From positions 3,266,501 to 3,330,500 of the forward strand of contig NZ_JARUBL010000001.1 of NCBI RefSeq assembly GCF_029626155.1: a stretch of 64,000 nt of DNA. The letters run 5' to 3'. Below are positions 32,899 to 40,566 of the stretch, piece after piece (position 1 is the stretch's first letter; each line of letters opens with the position of its first letter). Both the position numbers and the translations under genes were made by a program. This stretch comes from Solwaraspora sp. WMMD1047 (GTDB lineage: Bacteria; Actinomycetota; Actinomycetes; Mycobacteriales; Micromonosporaceae). Under the pieces are notes generated by a model. It did no database searches and was not told where the DNA came from. It saw only the letters and a list, made by a program, of their open reading frames with translations.

Positions 32899-33665
32899 AC
32901 CCGGTGCGGAGCAACGGGAGAGAGCCGACGACCGCGGTGAGCGCGTGGGGCGTACGGTGGCGACCCGCACCCGCCGCCCGGATCCGGCTACTGTGTGTGC
33001 CGCCCGCCGGCACCGGGGCAGCGATGTTCCGGTCCTGGGGGGACGCCTTGGCGCCGGACGTGGAGGTGATCGCCGTCCGGCTGCCCGGACGGGAGACCCG
33101 GTTCGGCGAGGCGCCACTGACCCGCATCGACGACGTCGTACCCAAACTCGTGGACGGGCTCGGTCCCTGGCTCGCGGCGCCGCATGCCTGGTTCGGTCAC
33201 AGCATGGGCGCGCTCCTGGCGTTCGAGGCGTGCCGGATGACCGTGAGCGCCGGCCTGATGTCGCCATCGCGTCTCATCGTGGCCTGTCACCCCGCGCCGC
33301 ACCTGGTGGAGCGGCGCTTCGCGAGCCTGGGCCCGTCGGACGACGATCTGGTGTCCTACCTGGAGCAGTCGGGTAGCGTTCCCCGGCAGATCCGGGAGTC
33401 TCCGGCCTTCGCCGCCTTCCTTCCCACCCTGCGGGCGGACATCGAGGTCCTGCGGACGTATCGCCACCGGCCGGGGCCGGCGCTCGACCTGCCGGTCACG
33501 GTGTACGGCGGAGAGTCCGACGACGGCGTCAGCGTCGGTGAACTCGCCGCCTGGGCAGAGCATTCCGGCACGGGGTGCGAGCTGCGGATGCTGCCTGGCG
33601 ACCACTTCTTCCCGCGGCAGGACCCGGGCCGGCTCCTGGCGGCCATCGCCGCCGAACTTGCCTGA
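32895..33665 (+). CDS. Thioesterase (type II-like alpha/beta hydrolase)
   Basis: A 256-aa stand-alone thioesterase. Catalytic Ser103 is in GHSMG, with a conserved Asp region (VYGGESDD) and a His in GDHFF. CVPPAGTGAAMFRSW and RLPGRETR are the usual opening blocks of type II thioesterases, which clear stalled carrier proteins. It starts with GTG overlapping the NRPS stop (GTGA), so it is coupled to it. No thioesterase domain is fused to the last NRPS module or elsewhere in the window, so it may also release the product, or release may be encoded outside. Sequence alone does not settle which. Confidence 0.9.
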   Translation: MNPVRSNGREPTTAVSAWGVRWRPAPAARIRLLCVPPAGTGAAMFRSWGDALAPDVEVIAVRLPGRETRFGEAPLTRIDDVVPKLVDGLGPWLAAPHAWFGHSMGALLAFEACRMTVSAGLMSPSRLIVACHPAPHLVERRFASLGPSDDDLVSYLEQSGSVPRQIRESPAFAAFLPTLRADIEVLRTYRHRPGPALDLPVTVYGGESDDGVSVGELAAWAEHSGTGCELRMLPGDHFFPRQDPGRLLAAIAAELA

Positions 33666-33724
33666 ACCGGAGGACAACGGTCTCCGGCGAGCCCGACGAA
33701 TCGAGCGATGAGGAAGGAAGTGCG

Positions 33725-35560
33725 ATGGAACTGGCTGGCAGCGGACCCGCGCGGCCGGAGGCGGAACCCGCTTACGGGTACGGCACGGCGGTCTTCCTGG
33801 GATTGACACGGCTGCTGAGGGACGCCTCGGAGCAGCGGGAGGAGGACCTCGCCGCCCGCCGTCCCGGTGGGGCCGAGCAGAAGACCTTCGAACAGGTCGA
33901 GTCGACGAAGAAGGTGTACCAGCACTCGACCTCGCCCCAGGCTCGTGAGGGGCTCGCGGTGCCGGCTGTGCCGAGCACGCCCGTCTCCGCCACCCCCGGG
34001 GGCGCCGTGGGCTTCGACGGGTTGAGGTTCCACGACTCGTATGAGGCCGGCACCGGCAGCCACGCCGACCGGCAGATCCGCTGGGAGCCTGCCGACCCGG
34101 CCCTGGCGGTGGGCAACGGCTACGTCGTGGAGAGCATCAACTGCGCCCTCGCCGTCTACGACAGCGACGGCAACCGGCTGACGCTCCCCAACTCCCTCAA
34201 CCAGTTCTACCGACAGCTGCCCGCCAGCCTGCCGGACGACGAGGAGCGGGCGTGGCCGCACGCCTCGGGCGACATGCTGGCCGATCCGAAGTGCTACTTC
34301 GACCCGGTCGGGCAGCGCTTCTTCCACTCCGTGCTCAAGATCGAGTCGCCCGGGCCCGGCAGTCGAAGCGCGCGCTGCTACGTCCTGCTGGCGGTCAGCG
34401 CCACTGCGGACCCGACCGGTGACTGGAAGGTGTTCTCCGTCGACACCACCAGCGACGGCAGATACGGCACCCCCCACCTGGCGCAGAATGCCTGCTACAG
34501 CTTCCACCCGCTGCTCGGCGGCAACCAGGACGCCATCGTGCTCAGTCTGAACCTCGCCGAGAACGTGGAGCCGGCCCCGCCGTACAAGGGGGCGCAGTTG
34601 TACGTTCTGAGCCGGCAGGCCCTGGCGGAGGCGGAGGACGGTGACGCACCGCGGTACGCCTACTTCAACACCGCGACCGTGCCCACCGCAGACCCGGAGT
34701 TCCCCTACTGGGGCTGGCTGCAGCCGGCGGCGTGCCCGCGCCCCCGCAGCGGCACGCAGTTCTTCCTGTGCGGGAGCCCGCTGAACGAGAAGGGCATCCC
34801 CCGGCCGCTGGACAACCGCATCGTGGTCTGGTCGCTGACCGGCACGGAGACGCTCAACGAACCGGAGCCGAAGCTGTCGCTCCACCACGAGGTGCTGGTC
34901 GCCCAGGCGCTGGGCGCTCCGTTCCTGTACGGAGTGACTCAGAAGGACGGTCCGGCGCCGCTGCGGGACGCACTCGGCAACGGTGATCCGCTGCCGAAGC
35001 TCGACGGAAAGGCGCCGTGGATGACGCAGGTGGCCGAGCACGACGGGTTTCTGTTCGGCGCACTGAACACGCTGGTCGCGGCCCCGGACGGTCAACCGGA
35101 CGGGAACCGGCTGGGCATCGCCTACTTCGTGGTCGACGCGGCGGACGCGGACGCCGGACGCCCGCCGCGGATCGTCCGGCAGGGTTACCTCGCCGTCGAG
35201 GGACAGCACGTCTTCGATCCGGCGATCGCCGTGGGCTCGGACGGCCAGGGGGGGATGACGTTCACTCTGAGCGGCCCCGATCATCACCCGAGCGCCGCGT
35301 ACGTCCGGATCGACCGGAACGGCGCTCGTGGCCCTGTGCACATCGCCGCCGCGGGCGCCGCGCCACAGGACGGTTTCACCGGATACTCCGCGTTCACCGG
35401 TAACGGTGTCCCCCCGGGTACGAGCCGGTGGGGCGACTACACGGCCGCTGTGGCCGACGGCGACGCCGTCTGGATGGCGAACGCCTACGTTCCCGACGGC
35501 CCTCGCTCCCACTGGGCCAATGTGGGCACCTACATCTACCGCCTCTCCCCGTCAGGGTGA
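33725..35560 (+). CDS. Unknown 611-aa protein, beta-propeller-like, last gene of the NRPS run
   Basis: I do not recognise a function. The protein has no signal peptide or membrane segment. From about residue 110 it shows repeated blocks rich in Gly, Asp and aromatic residues (DPALAVGNGYVVES, DPKCYFDPVGQRFF, NQDAIVLSLNLA, FDPAIAVGSDGQGGM, SRWGDYTAAVADGDAVW), a pattern of bladed beta-propellers. The first 100 residues are low-complexity, with charged and then Pro/Ser/Ala-rich stretches. GGAAGGAAG lies 4 bases before the ATG, and the gene follows the thioesterase by 59 bp, so it is probably co-transcribed with the NRPS. A scaffold, a binding protein or a novel enzyme are all possible. A strong bidirectional terminator follows it. 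Confidence 0.8.
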   Translation: MELAGSGPARPEAEPAYGYGTAVFLGLTRLLRDASEQREEDLAARRPGGAEQKTFEQVESTKKVYQHSTSPQAREGLAVPAVPSTPVSATPGGAVGFDGLRFHDSYEAGTGSHADRQIRWEPADPALAVGNGYVVESINCALAVYDSDGNRLTLPNSLNQFYRQLPASLPDDEERAWPHASGDMLADPKCYFDPVGQRFFHSVLKIESPGPGSRSARCYVLLAVSATADPTGDWKVFSVDTTSDGRYGTPHLAQNACYSFHPLLGGNQDAIVLSLNLAENVEPAPPYKGAQLYVLSRQALAEAEDGDAPRYAYFNTATVPTADPEFPYWGWLQPAACPRPRSGTQFFLCGSPLNEKGIPRPLDNRIVVWSLTGTETLNEPEPKLSLHHEVLVAQALGAPFLYGVTQKDGPAPLRDALGNGDPLPKLDGKAPWMTQVAEHDGFLFGALNTLVAAPDGQPDGNRLGIAYFVVDAADADAGRPPRIVRQGYLAVEGQHVFDPAIAVGSDGQGGMTFTLSGPDHHPSAAYVRIDRNGARGPVHIAAAGAAPQDGFTGYSAFTGNGVPPGTSRWGDYTAAVADGDAVWMANAYVPDGPRSHWANVGTYIYRLSPSG

Positions 35561-35562
35561 CG

Positions 35563-35614
35563 CGCCGTCGGGGTCTGCCACAGCCGCTTGCGGCGACGGC
35601 AGACCCCGACGGCG
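35563..35614. terminator. Strong bidirectional terminator
   Basis: A perfect 17-bp stem: CGCCGTCGGGGTCTGCC (35563-35579) pairs with 35598-35614, with a small secondary hairpin in the loop. It separates the convergent propeller-like gene and TetR gene. Confidence 0.9.
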
Positions 35615-35616
35615 TC

Positions 35617-36240
35617 TCACAGTGGCAGCCCGGCGTCCAGATGTGCCAGCGCGTCGTCCAAAGCGGTGACGACGTCCATCTCCGGGTTGTTGGCCCAGTC
35701 CAGCCAGACGACCAGCACGGTGCCCATGACCGCGCCGGTGAACGAGCGGACCGCCGGGTCGTCGGGCTCGCGACCGACCCGCTTGGCGACCAGGTCGCCC
35801 ATCATGTTCAGTGAGGCCGTGATGTTCCGTAGGCTGGCCGCCCACAGCGCCGGAACGGTCAGCATCAGGGATTCCCGCGTCCGGTTCTCGTCCAGTTCGG
35901 CCCGGCTGGTGCCGCCCAGGGTGGTGTGGATGGCGGTGCGCAGCGCCTTGAGCGGGCTCAGCTCGGCGGGCTGGGCCTGAAACGCCTCGATGAACAGCGG
36001 GTCGTAGTCGTCGGCTACGACCAGGTCCTCCTTGGTGGGGAAGTAGCGGAAGACCGTGCTCACGGAGACTTCCGCCGCCTCGGCGACCTGCTCGACGCTG
36101 GTGGCGTCGAACCCCTGCTCGCGGAAGAGACGGAGCGCCTGACGCCGGATCGTCGCCTTGGTCTTCAGCTTCTTCCGCTCCCGGAGGGGCGTGACCGGTC
36201 GAGCACCCTCGGACTGCTCTTTCATGAACCAATTGTGCAC
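35617..36240 (-). CDS. TetR-family repressor, probably of the MMPL exporter
   Basis: A 207-aa TetR-type regulator: LRERKKLKTKATIRRQALRL, then SVEQVAEAAEVSVSTVFRYF and FPTKEDLV form the DNA-binding domain. The ligand domain is not assignable. It is divergent from the MMPL exporter with 182 bp between, the usual layout for a repressor that derepresses an exporter on binding the product. The GTG at 36240 has AGGA 5-8 bases upstream; ATG 36225 lacks a ribosome-binding site. The HTH resembles that of the TetR at the left flank. Confidence 0.9.
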   Translation of the reverse strand: MHNWFMKEQSEGARPVTPLRERKKLKTKATIRRQALRLFREQGFDATSVEQVAEAAEVSVSTVFRYFPTKEDLVVADDYDPLFIEAFQAQPAELSPLKALRTAIHTTLGGTSRAELDENRTRESLMLTVPALWAASLRNITASLNMMGDLVAKRVGREPDDPAVRSFTGAVMGTVLVVWLDWANNPEMDVVTALDDALAHLDAGLPL

Positions 36241-36341
36241 GCCGTCCTGACGCGGGAGCCGGAAGCGGGAAGGCAGCGGGCCACGGGAACCAGACGGTGG
36301 CCCGCTCGGTCCGGTTCGAAAAAACGATACCCGACTGTCAT

Positions 36342-36397
36342 TTGATATCCACTAACCAAAGCGAGTAGACTGTTGCTCGTCGAGCGGCTGCGCTCGA
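36342..36397 (+). promoter_or_regulatory. Promoter and inverted repeat of the MMPL exporter
   Basis: TTGATA (36342-36347) and TAGACT (36366-36371) with an 18-bp spacer form a good housekeeping-type promoter. An inverted repeat TCGAGCG-gctg-CGCTCGA (36380-36397) follows just after the expected start site. It could be the operator of the divergent TetR or a 5'-UTR hairpin. It has no TAGGGG box, unlike the biosynthetic operons. Confidence 0.5.
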
Positions 36398-36422
36398 GAG
36401 GCACATCTGATCGGAGGTCGTT

Positions 36423-38663
36423 GTGGCTACGCTGCTGTACCGAGTGGGCCGCTGGTCGTTCCGGCGACGCGGACTCGTCGTGTCGCTGTGGGTGGTCCTG
36501 CTGTTCGCGGCGGGCGCGGCTGCCGCCGCCCTGGCCGAGGACTCCACCGCGGTCGGTTCGTCCGTGCTGCCGGGCACCGAGTCGCAGGAGGCGCTCGACC
36601 TGGTCAAGGAGCGCTTCCCCGATCAGCCCGTGGACGGCGCGAGCGCCCGGGTGGTATTCGTCGCCCCGCATGGCAGCACCTTGCAGGACGAGGGCCCGGC
36701 CACGGCGCTCCAGCAGGTGATCGGGAGCCTGCGCGGGGCGCCGCAGGTGGCGAACGTCGTTGATCCCGTCGAGGCCGGCGTGCTGTCCCAGGACGGCCGG
36801 GTGGCCTACTCCGAGGTCACCTACGGCGTCTCAGGCGACAAGGTGACGGACGAGGCGCGGGTCGCCCTTACCCGGGCGGCGGACCAGGGCCGGGCTGCCG
36901 GATTGCAGGTCGAGGTCGTCGGCGACGCGCTCGAGCCGCAGCCCGAGGCGGGCCTTCTGGAGATCGTCGGGGTGGTCGTCGCCGGCCTCGTGCTGATCGT
37001 CGCGCTGGGCTCGCTGATCGCGGCCGGGCTTCCGCTGCTGACCGCCCTGGTGGGAGTCGGGATCAGCCTGCTCACGATCACTGCGGTCGGTGGTCTCATC
37101 AGCCTGAACCGTGACGCCGCCGTGCTGGCTCTCATGCTGGGTCTGGCGGTCTCCATCGACTATGCGCTCTTCATCGTCATGCGCTACCGCAACGAGCTGG
37201 TCGCCGGCCGTGAGCCGGAGGATGCCGCCGGGCGTGCGACGGGCACCGCCGGGTCGGCGGTGGTCTTCGCCGGCCTGACAGTGATCATCGCCCTGGCCGG
37301 TTTGGCGGTGCTCGGCATCCCCCTTCTGACCGAGGACGGCGTCGCAGCGGCGGGCGCCATCGCTGTCGTCGTGCTCGTGGCGCTGACTCTGATGCCCGCG
37401 CTCCTCGGCTTCGCCGGTCGACGGGTACTGGGACGCGGACGCCGCGTGCTCGGCATCTTCCGGGGGCCGGACAGCGCCGGCGGATCCGCCCGGACCGTCG
37501 GACAGCGGTGGGCCGAACTCGTGACCCGTCGACCCGTGGCGATGCTGCTGCTCGCTGTGGTCATGCTCGGGGTGATCGCTGTGCCGGCCGCGGACCTCCG
37601 GCTGGGCATCCCCGATGACAGCACAGCCGCCGAGCACAGCACCCAGCGCAAGGCTTACGACCTGATCGCCGAGAACTTCGGACCCGGCGTCAACGGTCCG
37701 CTCATCGCGGTGGTGGACGCGGCCGGGACCGGGGAGACACAGCGCGCTGCGGAGCAGGCCAGGAACGTGATTCTCGGGCTACCCGACGTCGCCGACGTTT
37801 CGCCACCAGCGGTCAACGGGCTCGGGGACACGGCGCTGCTGCAGATCGTGCCCGGCAGCGGCCCGGCGAGCGAGGCCACCGAGACGCTCGTCGCGACCAT
37901 CCGCGAGCAGACCGAGTCGGTCGAGGCGAGCACCGGCGCCACGGTCCACATCACCGGCCAGACCGCCATGAACATCGACTCGTCCGACCGGATGGGCGAC
38001 GCCCTGGTCCCGTACCTGTCGATCATCGTCGGACTGGCGCTCGTCCTCCTGCTGCTCGCCTTCCGATCGGTGCTCATCCCGATCAAGGCCGCGATCGGCT
38101 ACCTCCTCACGGTCGCAGCGACGTTCGGTGCGGTCGTCGCGATCTTCCAATGGGGCTGGTTGTCCGACATCACCGGCATCGATGACCGGGCACCGATCTA
38201 CAGCCTGCTGCCGATTCTGCTCGTCGGCATGTCGTTCGGCCTGGCCATGGACTATCAGGTCTTCCTCGTCAGCCGCATGCGGGAGGAGTACGCCCATGGG
38301 GCGGCGCCCACGGACGCGATCGTGCGTGGCTTCCGGCACAGCGCACGGGTGGTGACCGCAGCCGCGATCATCATGATCAGCGTCTTCCTCGGATTCTTCC
38401 TCTCCGAGGACCTGGCGCTGAAGCTGTTCGGATTCACACTGGCGGCGGCCGTGCTGTTCGACGCCTTCCTGGTGCGCATGACCCTCATGCCTGCGGCCAT
38501 GGCGCTCCTGGGCCGGAAGGTGTGGTGGCTGCCGCGCTGGCTGGACCGGATCCTGCCGGACACCGACATCGAGGGTAAGCGTGTACCGCTGGAGACGAGG
38601 GGGTCCCCTGCCCCGGTGAACGTCCTGTCGGGCGCCGGCGAACGTACGTCCTCCATCGAGTAG
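36423..38663 (+). CDS. MMPL-family RND-type membrane exporter
   Basis: A 746-aa integral membrane transporter. It opens with an N-terminal membrane helix (VVSLWVVLLFAAGAAAAALA) and a periplasmic-type loop (VGSSVLPGTESQEALDLV). Two clusters of membrane helices follow, each containing the MMPL signature (GLAVSIDYALFIVMRYR and SFGLAMDYQVFLVSRMREEY). Length and two-fold layout match single-chain actinobacterial MMPL exporters that move lipids or antibiotics using proton flow. GTG 36423 follows GGAGG by 5 bases. With its divergent TetR it is the likely export and self-protection unit for the cluster product; that role is inference from position. Confidence 0.92.
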   Translation: MATLLYRVGRWSFRRRGLVVSLWVVLLFAAGAAAAALAEDSTAVGSSVLPGTESQEALDLVKERFPDQPVDGASARVVFVAPHGSTLQDEGPATALQQVIGSLRGAPQVANVVDPVEAGVLSQDGRVAYSEVTYGVSGDKVTDEARVALTRAADQGRAAGLQVEVVGDALEPQPEAGLLEIVGVVVAGLVLIVALGSLIAAGLPLLTALVGVGISLLTITAVGGLISLNRDAAVLALMLGLAVSIDYALFIVMRYRNELVAGREPEDAAGRATGTAGSAVVFAGLTVIIALAGLAVLGIPLLTEDGVAAAGAIAVVVLVALTLMPALLGFAGRRVLGRGRRVLGIFRGPDSAGGSARTVGQRWAELVTRRPVAMLLLAVVMLGVIAVPAADLRLGIPDDSTAAEHSTQRKAYDLIAENFGPGVNGPLIAVVDAAGTGETQRAAEQARNVILGLPDVADVSPPAVNGLGDTALLQIVPGSGPASEATETLVATIREQTESVEASTGATVHITGQTAMNIDSSDRMGDALVPYLSIIVGLALVLLLLAFRSVLIPIKAAIGYLLTVAATFGAVVAIFQWGWLSDITGIDDRAPIYSLLPILLVGMSFGLAMDYQVFLVSRMREEYAHGAAPTDAIVRGFRHSARVVTAAAIIMISVFLGFFLSEDLALKLFGFTLAAAVLFDAFLVRMTLMPAAMALLGRKVWWLPRWLDRILPDTDIEGKRVPLETRGSPAPVNVLSGAGERTSSIE

Positions 38664-38684
38664 CCAACCGGCCAGCCGGGATCT

Positions 38685-38734
38685 CCTACGGCGCGCCCCG
38701 CGGACCCCCCGTTCCGCGCTGGGCGCGTCGTAGG
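38685..38734. terminator. Hairpin after the MMPL exporter
   Basis: Arms CCTACGGCGCGCC (38685-38697) and GGCGCGTCGTAGG (38722-38734) pair over 13 bp with one mismatch; the loop can form a further short stem. It lies 22 bp after the exporter stop. Confidence 0.65.
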
Positions 38735-38785
38735 CCTTTCGCGCCCGTCGGGCGGATGCGACGTGCTAACCGGCCCCTACTTCCT

Positions 38786-38844
38786 TGAGGGGCGACTATT
38801 TCCATTTCTAGGGGCTGACGCGGCAGCACGTCGATCCATAACCT
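38786..38844 (+). promoter_or_regulatory. Box-type promoter of the tailoring/starter operon
   Basis: TGAGGGG (38786-38792) and CTAGGGG (38808-38814) are 22 bp apart. The second abuts CTGACG as -35, and TAACCT (38839-38844) follows after 18 bp as -10. A reversed CCCCTAC lies at 38774-38780. The leader to the ATG at 38921 would be about 70 bases. Confidence 0.68.
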
Positions 38845-38920
38845 CACCAAAGGCCACCCGGGATGCATCCGGCTCGGGAAGGCGGCGGAATGTTCGTGCG
38901 TGCGATCTCCCGGAGGAAAA

Positions 38921-39979
38921 ATGAAGTACGGTATTTCTCTGCTGCCCGATTGCAGTCCCGACACACGTCCGGCCGTGACGTATTTCGAGGACGTGCTTCG
39001 ACTGGCGGAGTTGGGTGAGCAACTCGGTCTCCACTACGTCAAGATGACGGAGCACTACCTGCACCGTGCCGGAGGTTACTGCCCGAGCCCTCTCACTTAC
39101 CTCGCCGCCGTCGCCGCTCGCACCAAGCGCATCCGGCTGCTGACCGGCGGCATTCAGGCGTCCTTCCATCACCCCATTCAGATCGCCGCCCACGCCGCGC
39201 AGGTGGACGCGATGAGCCACGGCCGGCTGGAGGTCGGCTTCGTCCGTGCCTTCCTTCCCCACGACTTCGAGGCCTTCGAGGTCGACATGACGGGTAGCAG
39301 GGCCAGGTTCCAGGCGACCGTGGACGCCGTCGTGCGGCTCTGGACGGAGGACAAGGTCAGCGAGCGTACCCCGTACTTCACCTATGCCGACGCCACCAAC
39401 TTCCCGCCCACCGTGCAGCGGCCGCACCCGCCGGTGTGGATCTGCGTGGCGATGTCGGAGGCGAGCTTCCGGTACGCCGGCGAACGCGGTCACAACCTCA
39501 TGATCACTGCGACGCCGCAGCCCGAGGCATTCGACCAGGTGCGCAAGATGATCGAGATGTACAGGGACGTCTTCCAGGAGCACCACGGTGCTTCCGGTCG
39601 GGTGCCGCAGGTGGCGGCCGGCGTGCCGCTCATGGTCGCCCCCACCGACGCGGAGGCGGACGCTGCCGCACGCCGCCACCAGCGCGGGTACTTCGAGGTG
39701 TGGGGCGAGGCATCCCAGACGCTGAAGTCCGTGGACGCGCCCGACTACGCGGGCTACGCCAAGATGATCGAGCGCTACCTCACCATGGACGAGGACCGCA
39801 TGATCGCCGGGACGATGCACGGCTCCCCGGCGACGGTGGCGCGCAAGACCCGCGAGCTCGAGGACGCGCTGCCGCTTGACGTGATCCTCTGGCAGCTCGA
39901 CTTCGGTGGCCAGGACTACGCGACGATGTCCCGCAGCCTGAGGATGTTCGTCGAGGAGTCCCTGCCGCTGATGCGCTGA
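38921..39979 (+). CDS. LLM-class (luciferase-like) flavin-dependent monooxygenase
   Basis: A 352-aa TIM-barrel oxidoreductase of the bacterial luciferase family. Recognisable blocks are MKYGISLLPD at the start, MTEHYLH, RIRLLTGGIQ, HPIQIAAHAAQVDAMSHGRL, GFVRAFLPHDFE and RPHPPVWI. Such enzymes use reduced FMN from a separate reductase, and a flavin reductase gene is next. In natural product pathways they hydroxylate, epoxidise or carry out Baeyer-Villiger oxidation; the substrate here is unknown. GGAGGAAAA directly precedes the ATG. It is the first gene of a plus-strand operon of five. Confidence 0.92.
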   Translation: MKYGISLLPDCSPDTRPAVTYFEDVLRLAELGEQLGLHYVKMTEHYLHRAGGYCPSPLTYLAAVAARTKRIRLLTGGIQASFHHPIQIAAHAAQVDAMSHGRLEVGFVRAFLPHDFEAFEVDMTGSRARFQATVDAVVRLWTEDKVSERTPYFTYADATNFPPTVQRPHPPVWICVAMSEASFRYAGERGHNLMITATPQPEAFDQVRKMIEMYRDVFQEHHGASGRVPQVAAGVPLMVAPTDAEADAAARRHQRGYFEVWGEASQTLKSVDAPDYAGYAKMIERYLTMDEDRMIAGTMHGSPATVARKTRELEDALPLDVILWQLDFGGQDYATMSRSLRMFVEESLPLMR

Positions 39980-40016
39980 CGCAGCGTTCACCACGATCCG
40001 ACCGGGAGGCGGGCCA

Positions 40017-40529
40017 GTGGCACGTTCGGACGTCCTACGCGGTGATGCCCTGCCGGCGGCAAAGGTCGAGCCGGTGACGCTGCGTACGGTGATGCGCCAA
40101 CTCGCCACGGGCGTGACGGTCGTGGCCACCGATTCGCAGCAAGGGCCAGTGGGGGTCGCGATCAACTCGTTCACCTCGGTGTCCCTGAACCCGCCCCTGG
40201 TGCTGTTCTGCATCGGCCGCGAGTCGCGGAGCTGGCCGGCCATCGAGGCGACTCAGCGGTTCGCGGTCAGCTTCCTGACCGAGGAGCAGGAGCAGGTCGC
40301 TCGTCGCTTCTGCGCCTCGGGGGTGGACAGGTTCGTGGGCCAGGATCTGCGCACCGCCGTCACGGGCGCGCCGATCCTGGCCACCGCGGCCGGGTACGTC
40401 GACTGCACGCTGGACCAGGTCATCGAGGCGGGCGACCACCACGTGGTACTGGGACGCGTGGTCGGTGCGGGCGTACTAAACCACGCGCGCCCGCTGGTCT
40501 TCACACAGGGGACGTACCGCAGCGGCTGA
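40017..40529 (+). CDS. Flavin reductase (two-component monooxygenase partner)
   Basis: A 170-aa protein of the FMN-binding split-barrel flavin reductase family: RTVMRQLATGVTVVAT, VAINSFTSVSLNPPLVLFC and RFAVSFLTEEQEQ are the usual flavin-site blocks, ending with the VLGRVV strand. It supplies free reduced flavin to partner enzymes. Its position directly after the LLM monooxygenase suggests that partner, but it may also serve the halogenase 32 kb away, since no other reductase is seen. GTG 40017 follows GGAGG by about 9 bases. Confidence 0.9.
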   Translation: MARSDVLRGDALPAAKVEPVTLRTVMRQLATGVTVVATDSQQGPVGVAINSFTSVSLNPPLVLFCIGRESRSWPAIEATQRFAVSFLTEEQEQVARRFCASGVDRFVGQDLRTAVTGAPILATAAGYVDCTLDQVIEAGDHHVVLGRVVGAGVLNHARPLVFTQGTYRSG

Positions 40530-40566
40530 CGCGTGGCGGTTCGGGTGTCGGAAGGAGAAGGGTGAC

